Source: Costus lasius (Eukaryota; Streptophyta; Magnoliopsida; Zingiberales; Costaceae). Taken from it: DNA of 64,000 bases. The notes beneath the pieces were generated by a model, which saw nothing but the letters and a program-made list of their open reading frames with translations, was not told where the DNA came from and did not search any database. Of the stretch, positions 21,455-32,841 are shown piece by piece. Each line of letters opens with the position of its first letter. The stretch's first letter is position 1. The position numbers and the translations under genes were made by a program. The stretch covers positions 32,615,501-32,679,500 of the forward strand of contig CM050446.2 in the NCBI GenBank assembly GCA_027563935.2, written 5' to 3'.

Positions 21455-22339
21455 TTCTTGTTAAAATTTAATAAGAATTATAATAATTAATTAGTTAGCC
21501 CTTGTTAAAATTTAAGGTGGTTGTGCTTTATGTTGAAGACAAAAAAGAAAATAAATAATAATAAGAATTATAACAATTAATTAGTTAGCCCTTAATTAAT
21601 TAATTAATTTTTCAGTTGTGGTGTAGCAAAAAATTAATTAGTTAATTATTAATTGATTAATAATTAATTAGTTGATTAATTAATTAATTAATTTGTTAAA
21701 AAATTATAAATTTGACCACAATGGTGAAATGTGGAGATGTAAAAATAATAAAAAAAAAGAAAAAAAGAAATCATCATGAGAGCCTTCGAACATAAAAAAT
21801 AATAATAAAAATATATTTTTTTTGAGGTTTAGAAAAATATAAAAGTAATAGTGGCAATAAATTAAAGAAAAAAAAAAGAGAAATCTAGGAGTTGCTCTAG
21901 GCATGTGACAAAAAAAATCATCTATTTTTGGAGAATAATGCAGCGTGCAACAGTAATGTGGAAGAAAAAAAATAAAATAAATAAAACGAGCTATGATTTG
22001 TTACAAGGAAGTAAACTTCTATTTTTGGAGAAATATGCGCATGTATAGAGGCATGAAAAACGCAAGTAGAGAAAATAAAAAAGGGGCTATTATTGGATGG
22101 AGACGGTTCGACTATTTGACCAAAAGATTATTCGGCTGAAATTCTCTCTCTCGACTACCTTTGAAGTAAATATAAAAAAGGGCTTCCCACGCAAGAAGAT
22201 AAACATAAAAGATTAAGGATTTTTAGAATTTAAGGACTTTCTGTAATATTAGAGAAACAGAAAAGATTAAAGACTTTCTAGAAATTTCAAACAAAAAAAA
22301 AAAAAAAAGTCTTGACACAAAAAAAAGTTGGCTGTCGTT

Positions 22340-23330
22340 GATTATGCTTTCTCCGCATGATCCTAGGCTACCCGTACGAGCAGAACCTTCGCCGCAGTTC
22401 GACTCATACCTCTATTCTCACCATTCTCCGCCGCGTCCGGCGTAGCCATGAGCTCCGACTTCATGAAAGTGATGCTGATGTTTCTGGACGATGTCCCCGT
22501 GATGCAAACCACTAGTGTCAAGTTCCTCCCCGAATCTCTTTCCAACCACTAGTGTCAAGTTCCTCCCCGAATCTCTTTCCCGGCGCCTCCTAATGCAGCG
22601 CCTGTGATGGCGCCTTGTCCAGCACCATCAGCGTCCCCATCGGAGCCACTGATGGCGGCACCCACAGCGAAGCCAAGCACGGCACCACCGACGTTATCAC
22701 TGCTCGCCGCTCCAAAATCCTCTTCTTCCTCGTCACTGGAGCAGCTCCCAGGCGGTCCAACACACAAAAAAAAAGAACGAAATGAAACTGCTCATCGAAT
22801 CCAACATCCACCCAACGGATTAAATCAAAACTCCATCCACACCCTCTCCTCGAGTGTGCGAACCGACAGACGGAACGATCTGTCCATCAGACAAGCAGAT
22901 CGCCGGGATCGAAAGTTTTTCCGGCTATCCCTGCTTCTTCTCTTCCAGCCGCGAACACATCTGATTTCCTTGACAAACTCATCATCCAGCCATCGGATTG
23001 AGCTTAAACTCCGGCCATGCCTTCTCTTCAGACATTCGAACCTGTTCCTGGAAGGATCTGTCCATCGGACGTCTGGATCGCCGAAACCGAATGTTTTTAT
23101 CTGGCAACCCTGTTTTGAACGAAAGTCACTGGCGTGACTTCGCTCGACGTCGAATCACCACCGGCCGGCTCTGGACTCCAACCATCACTCCGATGAGATG
23201 CAGAGAGGCCTCGGCCGGAGCCGCCGAGGGTCTCGTGGGCAGACGGCGAGCGACAGATCACCGGAATCGGGCGGCGGAAGAACGAACTACCGCGTTTCGA
23301 GTGTATCATGAACGAAAGAGATTTAATTGG
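22340..23330. other. GC-rich island in family copy 3, possible captured sequence
   Basis: GC content and codon-like composition contrast with the flanks. A 37 bp stretch starting CCACTAGTGTCAAGTTCC is tandemly duplicated at about 22509-22580. On the minus strand 22767-22555 reads an acidic Ser/Asp run then a Gly/Ala-rich stretch (GGAVLGFAVGAAISGS). This could be a captured exon, or chance in GC-rich DNA. There is no recognisable domain and no start with context. Confidence 0.3.
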
Positions 23331-23999
23331 ATCCAACGATCCAATTTTGTTGAAGAGCTAATCTGACAGCCATAATTACATCTAAAACTAAAGGGATCAG
23401 ATTTGATCATCTAATATCGGACGGTCCAGATTAAATCTAAAACTGACGGCCCAGATTAAATCATCAAGGATCCAAAGGTATGGATCAATTCTGGAATCAA
23501 TGGCTCGAGATTAGCCAAATACCGAATCTAACGATCAACAATTAATTAAATGATCTACGGTGCAGATCTTCTAACTCGGATTTAACAGCCCAAATTAAAT
23601 CATCATCCAAGGTATGAATCAAATCTGGAATCAATAGCTTGAGATTAGCCAAATACCGAATCTAATGATCCACATTTAATTAAATGATCTGCGGTCCAGA
23701 TCTCCCAACTCGGATTTAACCGCCCAGATCTTTTAACGCAGATCTAACGGCTAACATCTTTTTATTTTGATCAGGCACCCCAGATTTTCTGGTCTTGATT
23801 TGATGATCTATATTTGATTCAACGGCTAGGATTGGATAAAAAAATAATGATTCAACTCCTCTAATTTCAATTCGGTCTGACGAGTCAGATTTGTCCAAAA
23901 ATCAACGGTTCTGATTTTGTTTCACAAAAATCGAGAGTCAGGATTTGACACAAACCCAAATGATCTAGATTTAATATAATATAATTAATGGTTGAAATT

Positions 24000-25330
24000 A
24001 ATCTACTCAAATCCAGATCAATCAGATAGTGTCTAATGCGATCCAAATACTGATCCTTACCAATTTAGATCCGATCCTTCCAGATCCGCCTTCGGATTTT
24101 CAATTAGAGATTCAGATCGAGGTAGCTCTACGAATCAAGCTTTAAACGGCTAAGATTGATTTGCATAAATCTCAGCCAATTGGATAGCTCCCGAAATGAT
24201 CAAAATATCTATCTTTACTCATCTAAGTCTGATCTATCCAGATCCGACTTCAGATTTTTGATCATAGATCTGGATCAAAGAAAATCTGCAAATCAAACTT
24301 TCAACGGCTAAGATTGACTTACACGAATCTCGGCCAATCGGATAGCTCTCGAAATGATCTAAATATCGATCCTTTCTCATCTGAGTCAGATCTTTTTATA
24401 TCCACATTCGGATTTTCAATCAGAGATCTGGATCTAAGCAAATTTGCGAATCAAACTTTCAATGGCTAGGATTGATTTCCATAAACCTCAGCCAATTGGA
24501 TGACATCCAAAGTGATCCGAATGTTGCTCCGTACTCATTTGGGCCAGATCTTTCAATATCCACCTTCAGAATTTGGATTAGAGATCTGGATCATAGCAAA
24601 TCTACTAATCGAACTTTCAATGGCAGAAATTAATTCCGCCCGAATCTTAGCTAATCGAATAGTTTTCAAAGTGAGCCTAATGTTGATCATTACTTGAATG
24701 GACCAGATCTTTCTAGATCTACCCTCTGAATTTTTTTTATTAGAAATCTGAATCTAAGCAGATCTGCGAATCAAGTTTTCAACGGTTATGATTGATTTGC
24801 ATAAATCTCAGCCAATCGGATAGCCCTCGAAATGATCTAAATATCAATCCTTATAAATTTGTGCTAGATCTGTCCAAATCCGCCCTCAGGTTTTCGATCA
24901 GAGATCAGGATCAAAGTAGATATGCAAATAAAACTTTCAACGGCTGAAATTAATTCTCTAGAATCTCAGCCAATCGGATGACATCCAAAGTGATTCGAAT
25001 ATTGATCCTTGCTCATTTGGATATGATCTTTCCAAATCCGCTCTTAGATTTTTGATTCAAGATCAAGATCAAAGCAGATCTACAAATTAAGCTTTCAACG
25101 ACTGAAATTAATTCTCTCAAATCTCAACTAATCGAATGACTCTCAAAATGATCCGAACATTGACTCTTACCAAATCGAGTCAGATCTTTCTGAATTTGAT
25201 CTTAGATTTTCGATCAGAGATTTGGATCACAACAGATTCACAAATCATTTACCCAAATCTTGAACGTTTGGTCCCACGACCTCTTCATCTAAACTTTGAA
25301 CGCTTGGCTCATCGACTTATTCATTCAACT
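24000..25330 (-). repeat. ~150-160 bp tandem repeats (complement of 3.8-4.3 kb units)
   Basis: Seven to eight degenerate units, each with GATCTTTCCAGATCCGCCTT-like and TTTTCGATCAGAGATCTGGATC-like blocks, then TTTCAACGGCTAAGATTGAT. At 25260-25500 the pattern changes to a ~45 bp unit (TTGAACGTTTGGTCCCACGA). Confidence 0.8.
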
Positions 25331-25773
25331 TCTGAATGTCTGGCCCAACGGCTTATTCACCCACTTTTGAACGCTTGGTCCCATGACCCATTCGCTTAAT
25401 TTTAAACGTTTGGCCCATCAACTCGTTCGCCCAAATTTTGAATATTTGGTCCCACGACCCGTTCAACCAATTTCCGAACGTTTAGCCTCACGGCTCGTTC
25501 ACCCAACTTATGCACTCAACTCGTCTAATTAATTGAAACATAGTCATCGACGATAAATACTTAACACCTGTTGTCGATGACGTCGCTTGGGAATTGCGTA
25601 CGTCGATACTTAGTATCGAAGCGTAGTTTCTCAACATTATTATAGCACAACTCATATTTTTCTCCATAACTTATATCAAATGATGTACTCTTGTAATCAA
25701 ATTATAAGTTATAAACTATTTGTCTTTACTTTATTATATGTTATAGATCTCTTAATCAAAGATGCCCTAAGCT

Positions 25774-25985
25774 CCTTATGGGTAATTAACAAGAAAATTT
25801 TTCCTAGGCAGAGATAATCTTCACCCTTAATAATGCTTTAAAATATGTATAACATACAGCCATCAAAGTGTTGTGCAGGTATGCACGATTTTTAAAGCAA
25901 AATCTATGTTCCACATGCTCTCCGCTCAAGATTCCTAGGCGGAGACTCCGCCTAGAAAATTTTCTCAATTAACAATGAATGCTTG
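25774..25985. mobile_element. ~210 bp TIR MITE
   Basis: AATTAACAAGAAAATTTTTC followed by CTAGGCAGAG on the left is mirrored by CTCCGCCTAGAAAATTTTCT and CAATTAACAATG on the right. Inverted arms are about 30 bp. The target duplication is ambiguous because the flanks are AT-rich. Confidence 0.6.
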
Positions 25986-26900
25986 CATTTATTTGAAGCT
26001 AGAACCTACTAAAATAAAAAGCTTTATAATTTTAAAAGTGAATTTAAAACAATTGCACTACTTTTTTAATATTTTAAATTACATTAAAATTTAACAAAAA
26101 AAATAATAAATAACTCCACACTTTAGAATAGTAATAAAAAATGTCAGTGTAGTTGCTATGCATCTCACGCACATGCGCAGCTCGGTGAGAAGTCCTATTT
26201 CCTTTTTTTTTTCTTCACCTCTCTTCCTCCTTCTTTCTATTAAAAATATTATATATTTTACTAATTATATATATAACAAGTAATTATATCTATTTAAATA
26301 TTTAAATATATATACATATATTTAAATATATAATATTCTAATATTTAAATTAAATTTTAAATATAAGATATATTATATATTAAATATATATTAAATTTTA
26401 ATATATCATTATATTGATTAATCTAATATATAATTATATTAATTAAATTTCTTTAAATATAAAATTAATCATTGAATTTTATATTAAAAATAATTATTTG
26501 ATCTTATAAAAATTAATAATTTTATAACAATTTATAAAAATGTGTAATTTTAACTTTAATTTATTTTTCTAATTATATTATATATAATTTAATTAATTAA
26601 TATTTATTTATTAATAAATATATTGGTTAATATATAAATTAATGATTTTATAAAATTACATACTTAAAAAACTTAAAAAATTTTTAATTACAAGAAACAT
26701 ATGTGTAAACTCTCACTTCTTAGTATTATTTAGTTATAATATTTAAAATTTAAAATAATAATAATAATAACTGCATAGTTACTTTACCAAACACTCTTAA
26801 TCGTATATGCTATATATGCTATAGTAATAGCACAACGGCTCCAGTGCAATTGCGCCAAACGTAGGTATATATATATATATATATATATATTCTCCAATCT
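25986..26900. other. Very AT-rich gene-free stretch
   Basis: Mostly A/T with TATATTAAATATA-type palindromes and a short (TA)n at about 26865-26890. No gene, RNA or TIR element recognised. Confidence 0.6.
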
Positions 26901-26919
26901 CCAATCTCCATAGAATAGT

Positions 26920-28450
26920 CTCCTCATCTAGGATCCATGCACAAGTGGATGTTTCCCCCTAAGTCAAGTCCATGACATGACGAGGAGGGTATGTACCCCA
27001 TGTCCCAGGGTGTTACATATTTGCCCCACCTAAATTGGTCATTGCCCTTGATGACCAAGTTGCAAGTAAGCTTATATCTCATCTTCAAATTGCCATAGGT
27101 TTGTGGCCCTTTCCCAAGTGGAGTCCTCTTTAGGTTCACCTACCTAGTGTACAAGGAATTTAGTCCTTTGATTCTTAACATTATGCCCAATCACCATATG
27201 ATCCATGTTTTTCTCAATCCTCTTCTCAAACTCTTTTCTGAGTTAAAGAGGCGCCCTCTTCCTTTGCCCCCTTCCCACATTTACATCATCAACATTATAC
27301 TTTTTAAGCAAGTTTACATGAAAATGTAGGATATAGTATAAGCTTGTCACATAATCTCAACTTTTAAACTACAAAACCAACCCTTTTAATAATCTCAAAA
27401 GGACCATTATATCTAGGTATCAAACCTCAGCTTCTTCCACATGCGTGGGGTGAGCTTAAACAAGACCTGTTTACCCACCTAAAACTCAACATGCCACTGC
27501 CTTTGATTGGCATATTTCTCTATTCTTCTAACTACCTTTCTCAAGCTATCTTGAGCTTCACTTAATAGCTCCATTCGATCTTGTGGGAATGGGAATCTAT
27601 TGGATGCCTGGCAAGTACTCCTTGCACCTTGCCTTAGTGCATCTAAGGGCATCAATGGTTGCTGCCCTAGCACCACTTCAAAAGGAGTTTTCTCTATACA
27701 AGAAGATTTGTGGAGGCTATAAGAAAATTAAGCAGTATGTAATAATGACAACTAGTTCCTTTGGGAAGCAGAAACAAGATGTCTTAAATTAATCTCTAAC
27801 AATGCATTAACTCTTTCTATATGCCCATTTGTTTGTAGATGATTTGTAGTTGAAAATTTCAAAGTAATTCGTAACCTCTTAAACAATGAAATCCAAAATC
27901 TATGAGTAAATCTAGTGTCCTTATCACTGATAACATCCAATGGCATGCCAAAGTGCTTACCGACATGGGTCAAAAATAGACCTACGGTAATCTTGGCTGA
28001 CCCTCTAGTGTAATAATGAAAACTGCATATTTTGAGAAATGATCGACAAGTAAGCAAACCCACAATAAAATCCCTTGAGATTGACATCCAAGGTCTCTCT
28101 AGGATTAATAGAGATTGTAGAAACCCAGCATCTCTTCTTCTCTCAATCTTATCCTATTGGCAATCCAAACAAATGTTGATATAATGATCAATATCATCGT
28201 GTATACTTGGCCAATACCAATTCCTCCTCAACAATGTATACTATTGTCCATGGTGACCCGACCGCTAGGCATAATGGTACTCTTCCATTAGCTTCTGTAG
28301 CATACTCAGCATGTGGTACATAGGTACGACCACCATACGCCATCAACAAACCTTCATCATTCAGATAGTATCCGCGCACTTCACCATCTCTCACTTGCAC
28401 TACCAATCTCTCATAAGTACTAACTGGTATGGCTGCATACTTCGTCATTT
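26920..28450 (-). pseudogene. Ty3/gypsy chromodomain retrotransposon pol relic
   Basis: Read on the minus strand in order: the RNase H-to-integrase linker (28448-28194, VRGYYLNDEGLLMAYGGRTY); integrase core (28087-27752) with ISDKDTRFTHRFW and the NHLQTNGHIERVN segment; integrase C-terminal region (27676-27479, VVRRIEKYANQRQWHVEF, then FKLTPRMWKKLRFDT at 27470-27420); and a chromodomain-like tail near 27130-27070 (STWERATNLWQFEDEI). Stops and frameshifts separate the pieces. Upstream RT is missing: the 50/51 bp minisatellite takes its place. Family assignment rests on these motifs; it is clearly inactive. Confidence 0.85.
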
Positions 28451-28554
28451 CGATAAGTCCCCTCTACTTGAGTAAAATTACAACAGTAAGGAATGAAATC
28501 CTCCAAAGTGCATTGAGTACTTAGATGGATTTTGCCTATGCAAAATCATACTCT

Positions 28555-29335
28555 ACTAACAACTCCCGCCCCCCTAGACTTCCTAGCAAATAATTTCTTG
28601 AGTTTGCTCACAACTGAGTCTGCTAACAACTCCCGCCACCTAGACTTCTTAGTAAACAATTTCTTGAGTCTGCTAACAACTCCCCGCCCCCTAGACTTCC
28701 TAGCAAACAATTTCTTGAGTCTGCTAACAACTCCTGCCACCTAGACTTCTTAATAAACAATTTCTTAAGTCTGCTAACAACTCCCGCCCCCCTAGACTTC
28801 ATAGCAAACAATTTCTTGAGTCTGCTAATAACTCCCGCCACCTAGACTTCTTAGTAAATAATTTCTTGAGTCTGCTAACAACTCCCGCTCCCTAGACTTC
28901 CTAGCAAACAATTTCTTGAGTATGCTAACAACTCCCGCCACCTAGACTTCTTAGTAAACAATTTCTTGAGTTTGCTAACAACTCCCGCCCCCCTAGACTT
29001 CCTAGCAAACAATTTCTTAAGTCTCTTAACAACTCCCGCCACCTAGACTTCTTAGTAAACAATTTCTTGAGTCTGCTAACAACTCCCGCCACCTAGACTT
29101 CTTAGTAAATAATTTATTGAGTCTGCTAACAACTCCCGCCCCCTAGACTTCCTAGCAAACAATTTCTTGAGTCTGCTAACAACTCCCGCCACCTAGAATT
29201 CTTAGTAAACAATTTCTTGAGTATGCTAACAACTCCCGCCCCCCCCCCCCCCCCCCCCTAAACTTCCTAGCAAACAATTTCTTGAGTCTGCTAACAATTC
29301 CCGCCACCTAAACTTCTTAGCAAGCAATTTCTTTA
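28555..29335. repeat. 50/51 bp dimeric minisatellite (about 15 monomers)
   Basis: Monomers share TGCTAACAACTCCCGCC, then either type A (ACCTAGACTTCTTAGTAAAC) or type B (CCCTAGACTTCCTAGCAAAC), then AATTTCTTGAGTC. Starts at 28621, 28671, 28722, 28772, 28823, 28873, 28923 and 28973 give spacings of 50, 51, 50, 51, 50, 50 and 50. A and B mostly alternate, a ~101 bp higher-order unit, with one AA run near 29025-29125. One copy has a run of about 20 C at 29239-29258. The minus strand is open in places with a ~17-aa period (SRLKKLFARKSRG), but frames shift between 50 and 51 bp units. Confidence 0.92.
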
Positions 29336-29371
29336 GTTAGGAAAGATTTGCTGCTAAGACCACAAAAAGAA

Positions 29372-31231
29372 GACAACATCAATGACAAAGAAAACATCCT
29401 CCATTTGATCCTGATCCCTTAGGTTCAGATAACATAACGGAAACAAGTAGAACTTTCAAATATACTTCAGCTATTCCATCTTGAATTGCTATAATGCTTC
29501 CAAGTCATTCACATGTCTTCATCACTTTGAGCCCCCATGAGACTTCTTCAATTATTCCATCTTGATCAGTTTTGCTTAACCTGTATTTAAAACAGAATTT
29601 CAATGTCTATTAGCCAGTTATACAATTTTTCACACACCAGGATGCTTCGTTGTTGCTATGCTTTTCCAGCCCAAGGTGCCCATGCATTCCCCCTTTTGTT
29701 CTGGTGTTTTATTTATGAGCAGAATAATTCACCTCAGCTGGTTATAGTTTATAGCTCACAAAATCATTTAGAGGAAATTATGTGTGCTTTGCTATTCTTT
29801 TGTTGTTAGTAGAGGAGCTTTGAGGAAATAGCAATATGTGTATCTATATATACCCTCTAAGTTATTTTTGGGCTGGATATTTCGTTTATGCAAACAAGTT
29901 GTAAGTCTCCTAACCTAGACTTGCAATAACCTCAGGATGTAGAGCATAATATCAATAAATCACTCTACCAAGTTACAAAATGGAGTAGAAAACTACTGTA
30001 GAGTTAAAATATTATCCTTTTAGATTGAGTCAACAATTCTTTCGAAGATAGTAAGGATGAGGGTGATGCCTACTTTGCATAGCCTGCCATCTAAGGTTAT
30101 ACATAACTAAGTTAGTTTTAGGTTTTCACTAGCAAATACTCATTATTTGGTGCTTGATTAAAATGAAGGGACAAACTATAAAATACAGTAGACTATAATT
30201 CATTCGTCTTACAGTTTAGCAATCCATAGTTGCTTAACTTCCAACTTCCTCTATAGCTACTTTGTTGATTGACTTCTTGATTCCCGATCAACAAATTGGA
30301 TGATGGTAGTGAGCCACTCGAGTGACCACCTTGGTCCTTTCATTTAGCCTACTTGACTTACATTGAGGATTCTACTGATTACCTCATATATATATATATA
30401 TATATATATATAACTAATCCATCCACCTAAGTTGATGGTTCCAAAACTTTGTTTAGCACCCAACATGACCATGCATCTTCAATTGACTGGCCCTAACATC
30501 CCAAGCATTCAACAAAATATGAATCCCAAAGTTATATTTGTAGTCCTTCTCATATAACATTTGAGTAAGCCAGCCAAACAACTCCCCAAGCAGAGCAAAC
30601 ATATCCGCTAAGTAATCATCAATAATTATTTAAAAAACACCAAATGATATGCAAATTACAAAAATCATCAGTCTTATTAATTACTGATTTTTCATAAGAG
30701 AGAAAAACAATGCATTCTAGCATGTGCTTTCGTCTTCTAAATATTTATGGATTGAATTATGTCTCATTCTTTCTAGTTTAGAAACATGAAACTGCTTATG
30801 GATTGAATTGTGCTAAACTCTTTATGTGCTTCTTCTATCTTTTTTAAATAGTTAATAGAACTGGAAATGAAGCTAGTGCTTCCTCCTCTTTCTTCTAAAG
30901 CTTCACTTTCTTTGATATCTTTGAGTAGCGACAATGGACTCATTCTTTACGATTATTGCAATCTCTCTCCCCCATAGCTATGTTGCTACACTACCTCCCA
31001 CTTCGCCGGCTTCCACTGCCATTTATTTTGATACTATGGAATTTAGTTATGCTGTAGCAGCACCTGCTTCTGCCGCTAGAGTTGAACAAGTCACTAATGT
31101 CAACCGAGGTAAAAAATCTAACTAATTGGCTATAATCTTGTTTTAGTTAGATAAGATAGAATTTTTTTTTATTAAACAAAACATTAATAGCGACTTTAAA
31201 TCTTTGAAAATCATATATTTATTATTCACAA
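29372..31231 (+). repeat. Repeat block R1 and ATL-like 5' part, copy 2
   Basis: Collinear with 16175-18115. It ends abruptly inside the ATL-like intron at TATTTATTATTC, where it joins a copy of block A (31238 onward). This is the junction expected from unequal recombination between tandem units. Confidence 0.8.
30934..31108 (+). pseudogene. ATL-like RING-H2 gene, exon 1 only (copy 2)
   Basis: The best-preserved exon 1 in the window: MDSFFTIIAISLPHS, a Pro/Ser/Thr/Ala-rich stretch (LPPTSPASTAIYFDTMEF), then ARVEQVTNVNRG. It is 175 nt, phase 1, donor GAG|GTAAAA. The intron is cut at about 31231 and exon 2 with the membrane segment and RING is absent, so this copy cannot make the ligase. It is useful as the reference for exon 1 damage at 17832. 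Confidence 0.7.
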
Positions 31232-31237
31232 ATGTTT

Positions 31238-32841
31238 TATTGAAAGTATTTTGAAGTATTTAAAAGATCTAAACTCTTAATGAAAAAGTTTGGAACTAAC
31301 ATTAGCGTGAACCAAGATTTTAAATATTAGTTAGTACAAGTGTATTGGTAAAAGGTTAGACAAATGTATACTTGTACATATTAATATATAATATTAGTTG
31401 ATACTGGATAATACAATCAAAATGTTATATTATATATTTAATTACATATAAATATATATGGAATTAAAATAGTAACAATCTTGTACTAGTAATTGATATA
31501 GATTCAAACTTGTACATTCTACCTTTCCTCTCTTGTGAGCCAAAATTTTAAATCTATAGTGTGAACCAAGTTTCATCTCTTGTGAATGGTTTGCCTTTCC
31601 TCTCTTTATTTCCATCTCCGAGACACTCAAAGTCTTTATTCTCCAACTACTCAAGCCCTCATTTCTCTTGTGTATGCATACTCAAGCATTCTTTAGCTTC
31701 CCCAGTCTTCTTCAACAAAGCTTTTCTCATTCTCAAGCTTTCTAAGGCGCTCAAGCACTCAACTCCTCAAGCCTTTTAAGCCATTATGAATCACTTATGC
31801 TGTGTTTCCTTGGACGCAAAACTGGAAGGAAAGAATGACACTTATGCTGTGTTTCCTTGGACGGAAAATTAGAAGGAAAGAATGGAAAGTACTAGATTCA
31901 ATGTACTTTCATTCTTTCATTCCAGTTTTCTGTCCAAGGAAACACACTATTAAGATTTAAAAGAATATGATGGTGAAACTTTAGTTTGCCTCATGTTATG
32001 TATCATCGCTACATTAGTGTGTAGTTTCCTTGATTTTTGAAAGCATTGGAGTTTTCTATATCTTATTTCTAAATTGAGTTTTCTATAATTGTAGTTTCCT
32101 TGAATCCATTTCTAGTCATTTTAGACGCTAAAAAGAAAAAATAATGAGCATAGTTCATAACTAAACTCTACTAAATAAATATCTATGATTTACTAGTAGT
32201 AAATTAGCCACTAATGAATGCAAGGTTGTTGCTCATTAAGATAACTGTCCCTGTTTACATATGAATCCTTGAGGTTCAAAGGCTTTATGTAGATCTAATC
32301 TTCGCAAGTAAATATGGAAATAGTGAACATACCATAAAGTGTTTTTAATCTTTACATTCATGTAGATGCAATTTTCATATAGAAGCTTGAGAAAGATAAA
32401 AAGAAAACAAATTGTTATGAAATCATCTATCTGTAACTACATAAATGGTTACTCAGCTGCATGGAGAATAAAAGTTTTCCATTTTATCTAGAGTGGCTCT
32501 GTACGAGTTCCATTTTTACATGTTGACTTTCTTCATTTGTTTTTTCGTCTCTCTCACACTCAATTCTCTGCTCCTCCACATTTCCAGTGACATTTCAAAA
32601 CCTATGGACAAATAATCCAGCCGATCCCCTCTCACCGACGGAAGTTCATTGCAGAAGTCTATAGCGCCTTGGAGCATCAGCTGGCAGATCGCCTCGAAAA
32701 GAGGTAAAAAGAAATCTTGCACCTCTGTTTCGTTAGCAAATTTTATCTTTAATTATACCTATTATCCATCATATATCACATACCTTCCTCTGTGCCGAGA
32801 AGGCTTTCTATACCTAATATTTGATATGCATGATGATGGAG
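31238..32841 (+). repeat. Duplicated host block A, copy 2
   Basis: Collinear with 14196-15645, including the exon-like 116-nt piece at 32588-32703. It carries an extra MITE at 31798-31949. Homology with copy 1 ends exactly at GCATGATGATGG, where LINE sequence begins. Confidence 0.8.
31798..31949. mobile_element. 152 bp MITE with internal duplication
   Basis: The ends TGCTGTGTTTCCTTGGA and, on the complement, TAGTGTGTTTCCTTGGA are inverted. TTA flanks both sides (31795-31797 and 31950-31952). The homologous block at ~14748 (CACTTAAGATTT) lacks it. The left ~45 bp including ACACTTATGCTGTG is repeated, as if the end were duplicated by slippage or a nested insertion. Confidence 0.8.

Larger units (their letters stand above)
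21455..25690 (-). repeat. Large repeat family, copy 3 (inverted)
   Basis: Read on the minus strand it repeats the order of 3590-7545: the TATCGACGTACGC junction (25590-25690), ~150-160 bp units (24000-25330), short GATCCAGATTTGAT / CCGTTAGA repeats (23380-23760), a GC-rich island (22340-23330) with GAGAGGGTGTGG, a low-complexity zone, then the TTAATTAATTAA end (21590-21700). The region 21770-21960 (GAGAGCCTTCGAACATA, GGAGTTGCTCTAGGCATG) is shared with 49120-49280. The CCGG array is absent. No transposase. Confidence 0.65.

Noticed and set aside
22604..23137. 177-codon Ala/Pro/Ser ORF
   Set aside because: Overlaps long frames on the other strand in GC-rich DNA; changes into repeat-derived sequence; no domain or homologous frame in other copies.
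26920..28450. Endogenous viral sequence
   Set aside because: The chromodomain and integrase motif set is that of a plant Ty3/gypsy retrotransposon; no viral movement or coat protein is seen anywhere in the window.
28555..29335. CRISPR-like regular repeats
   Set aside because: Units are contiguous with no unique spacers, and the context is plant DNA; it is a minisatellite.
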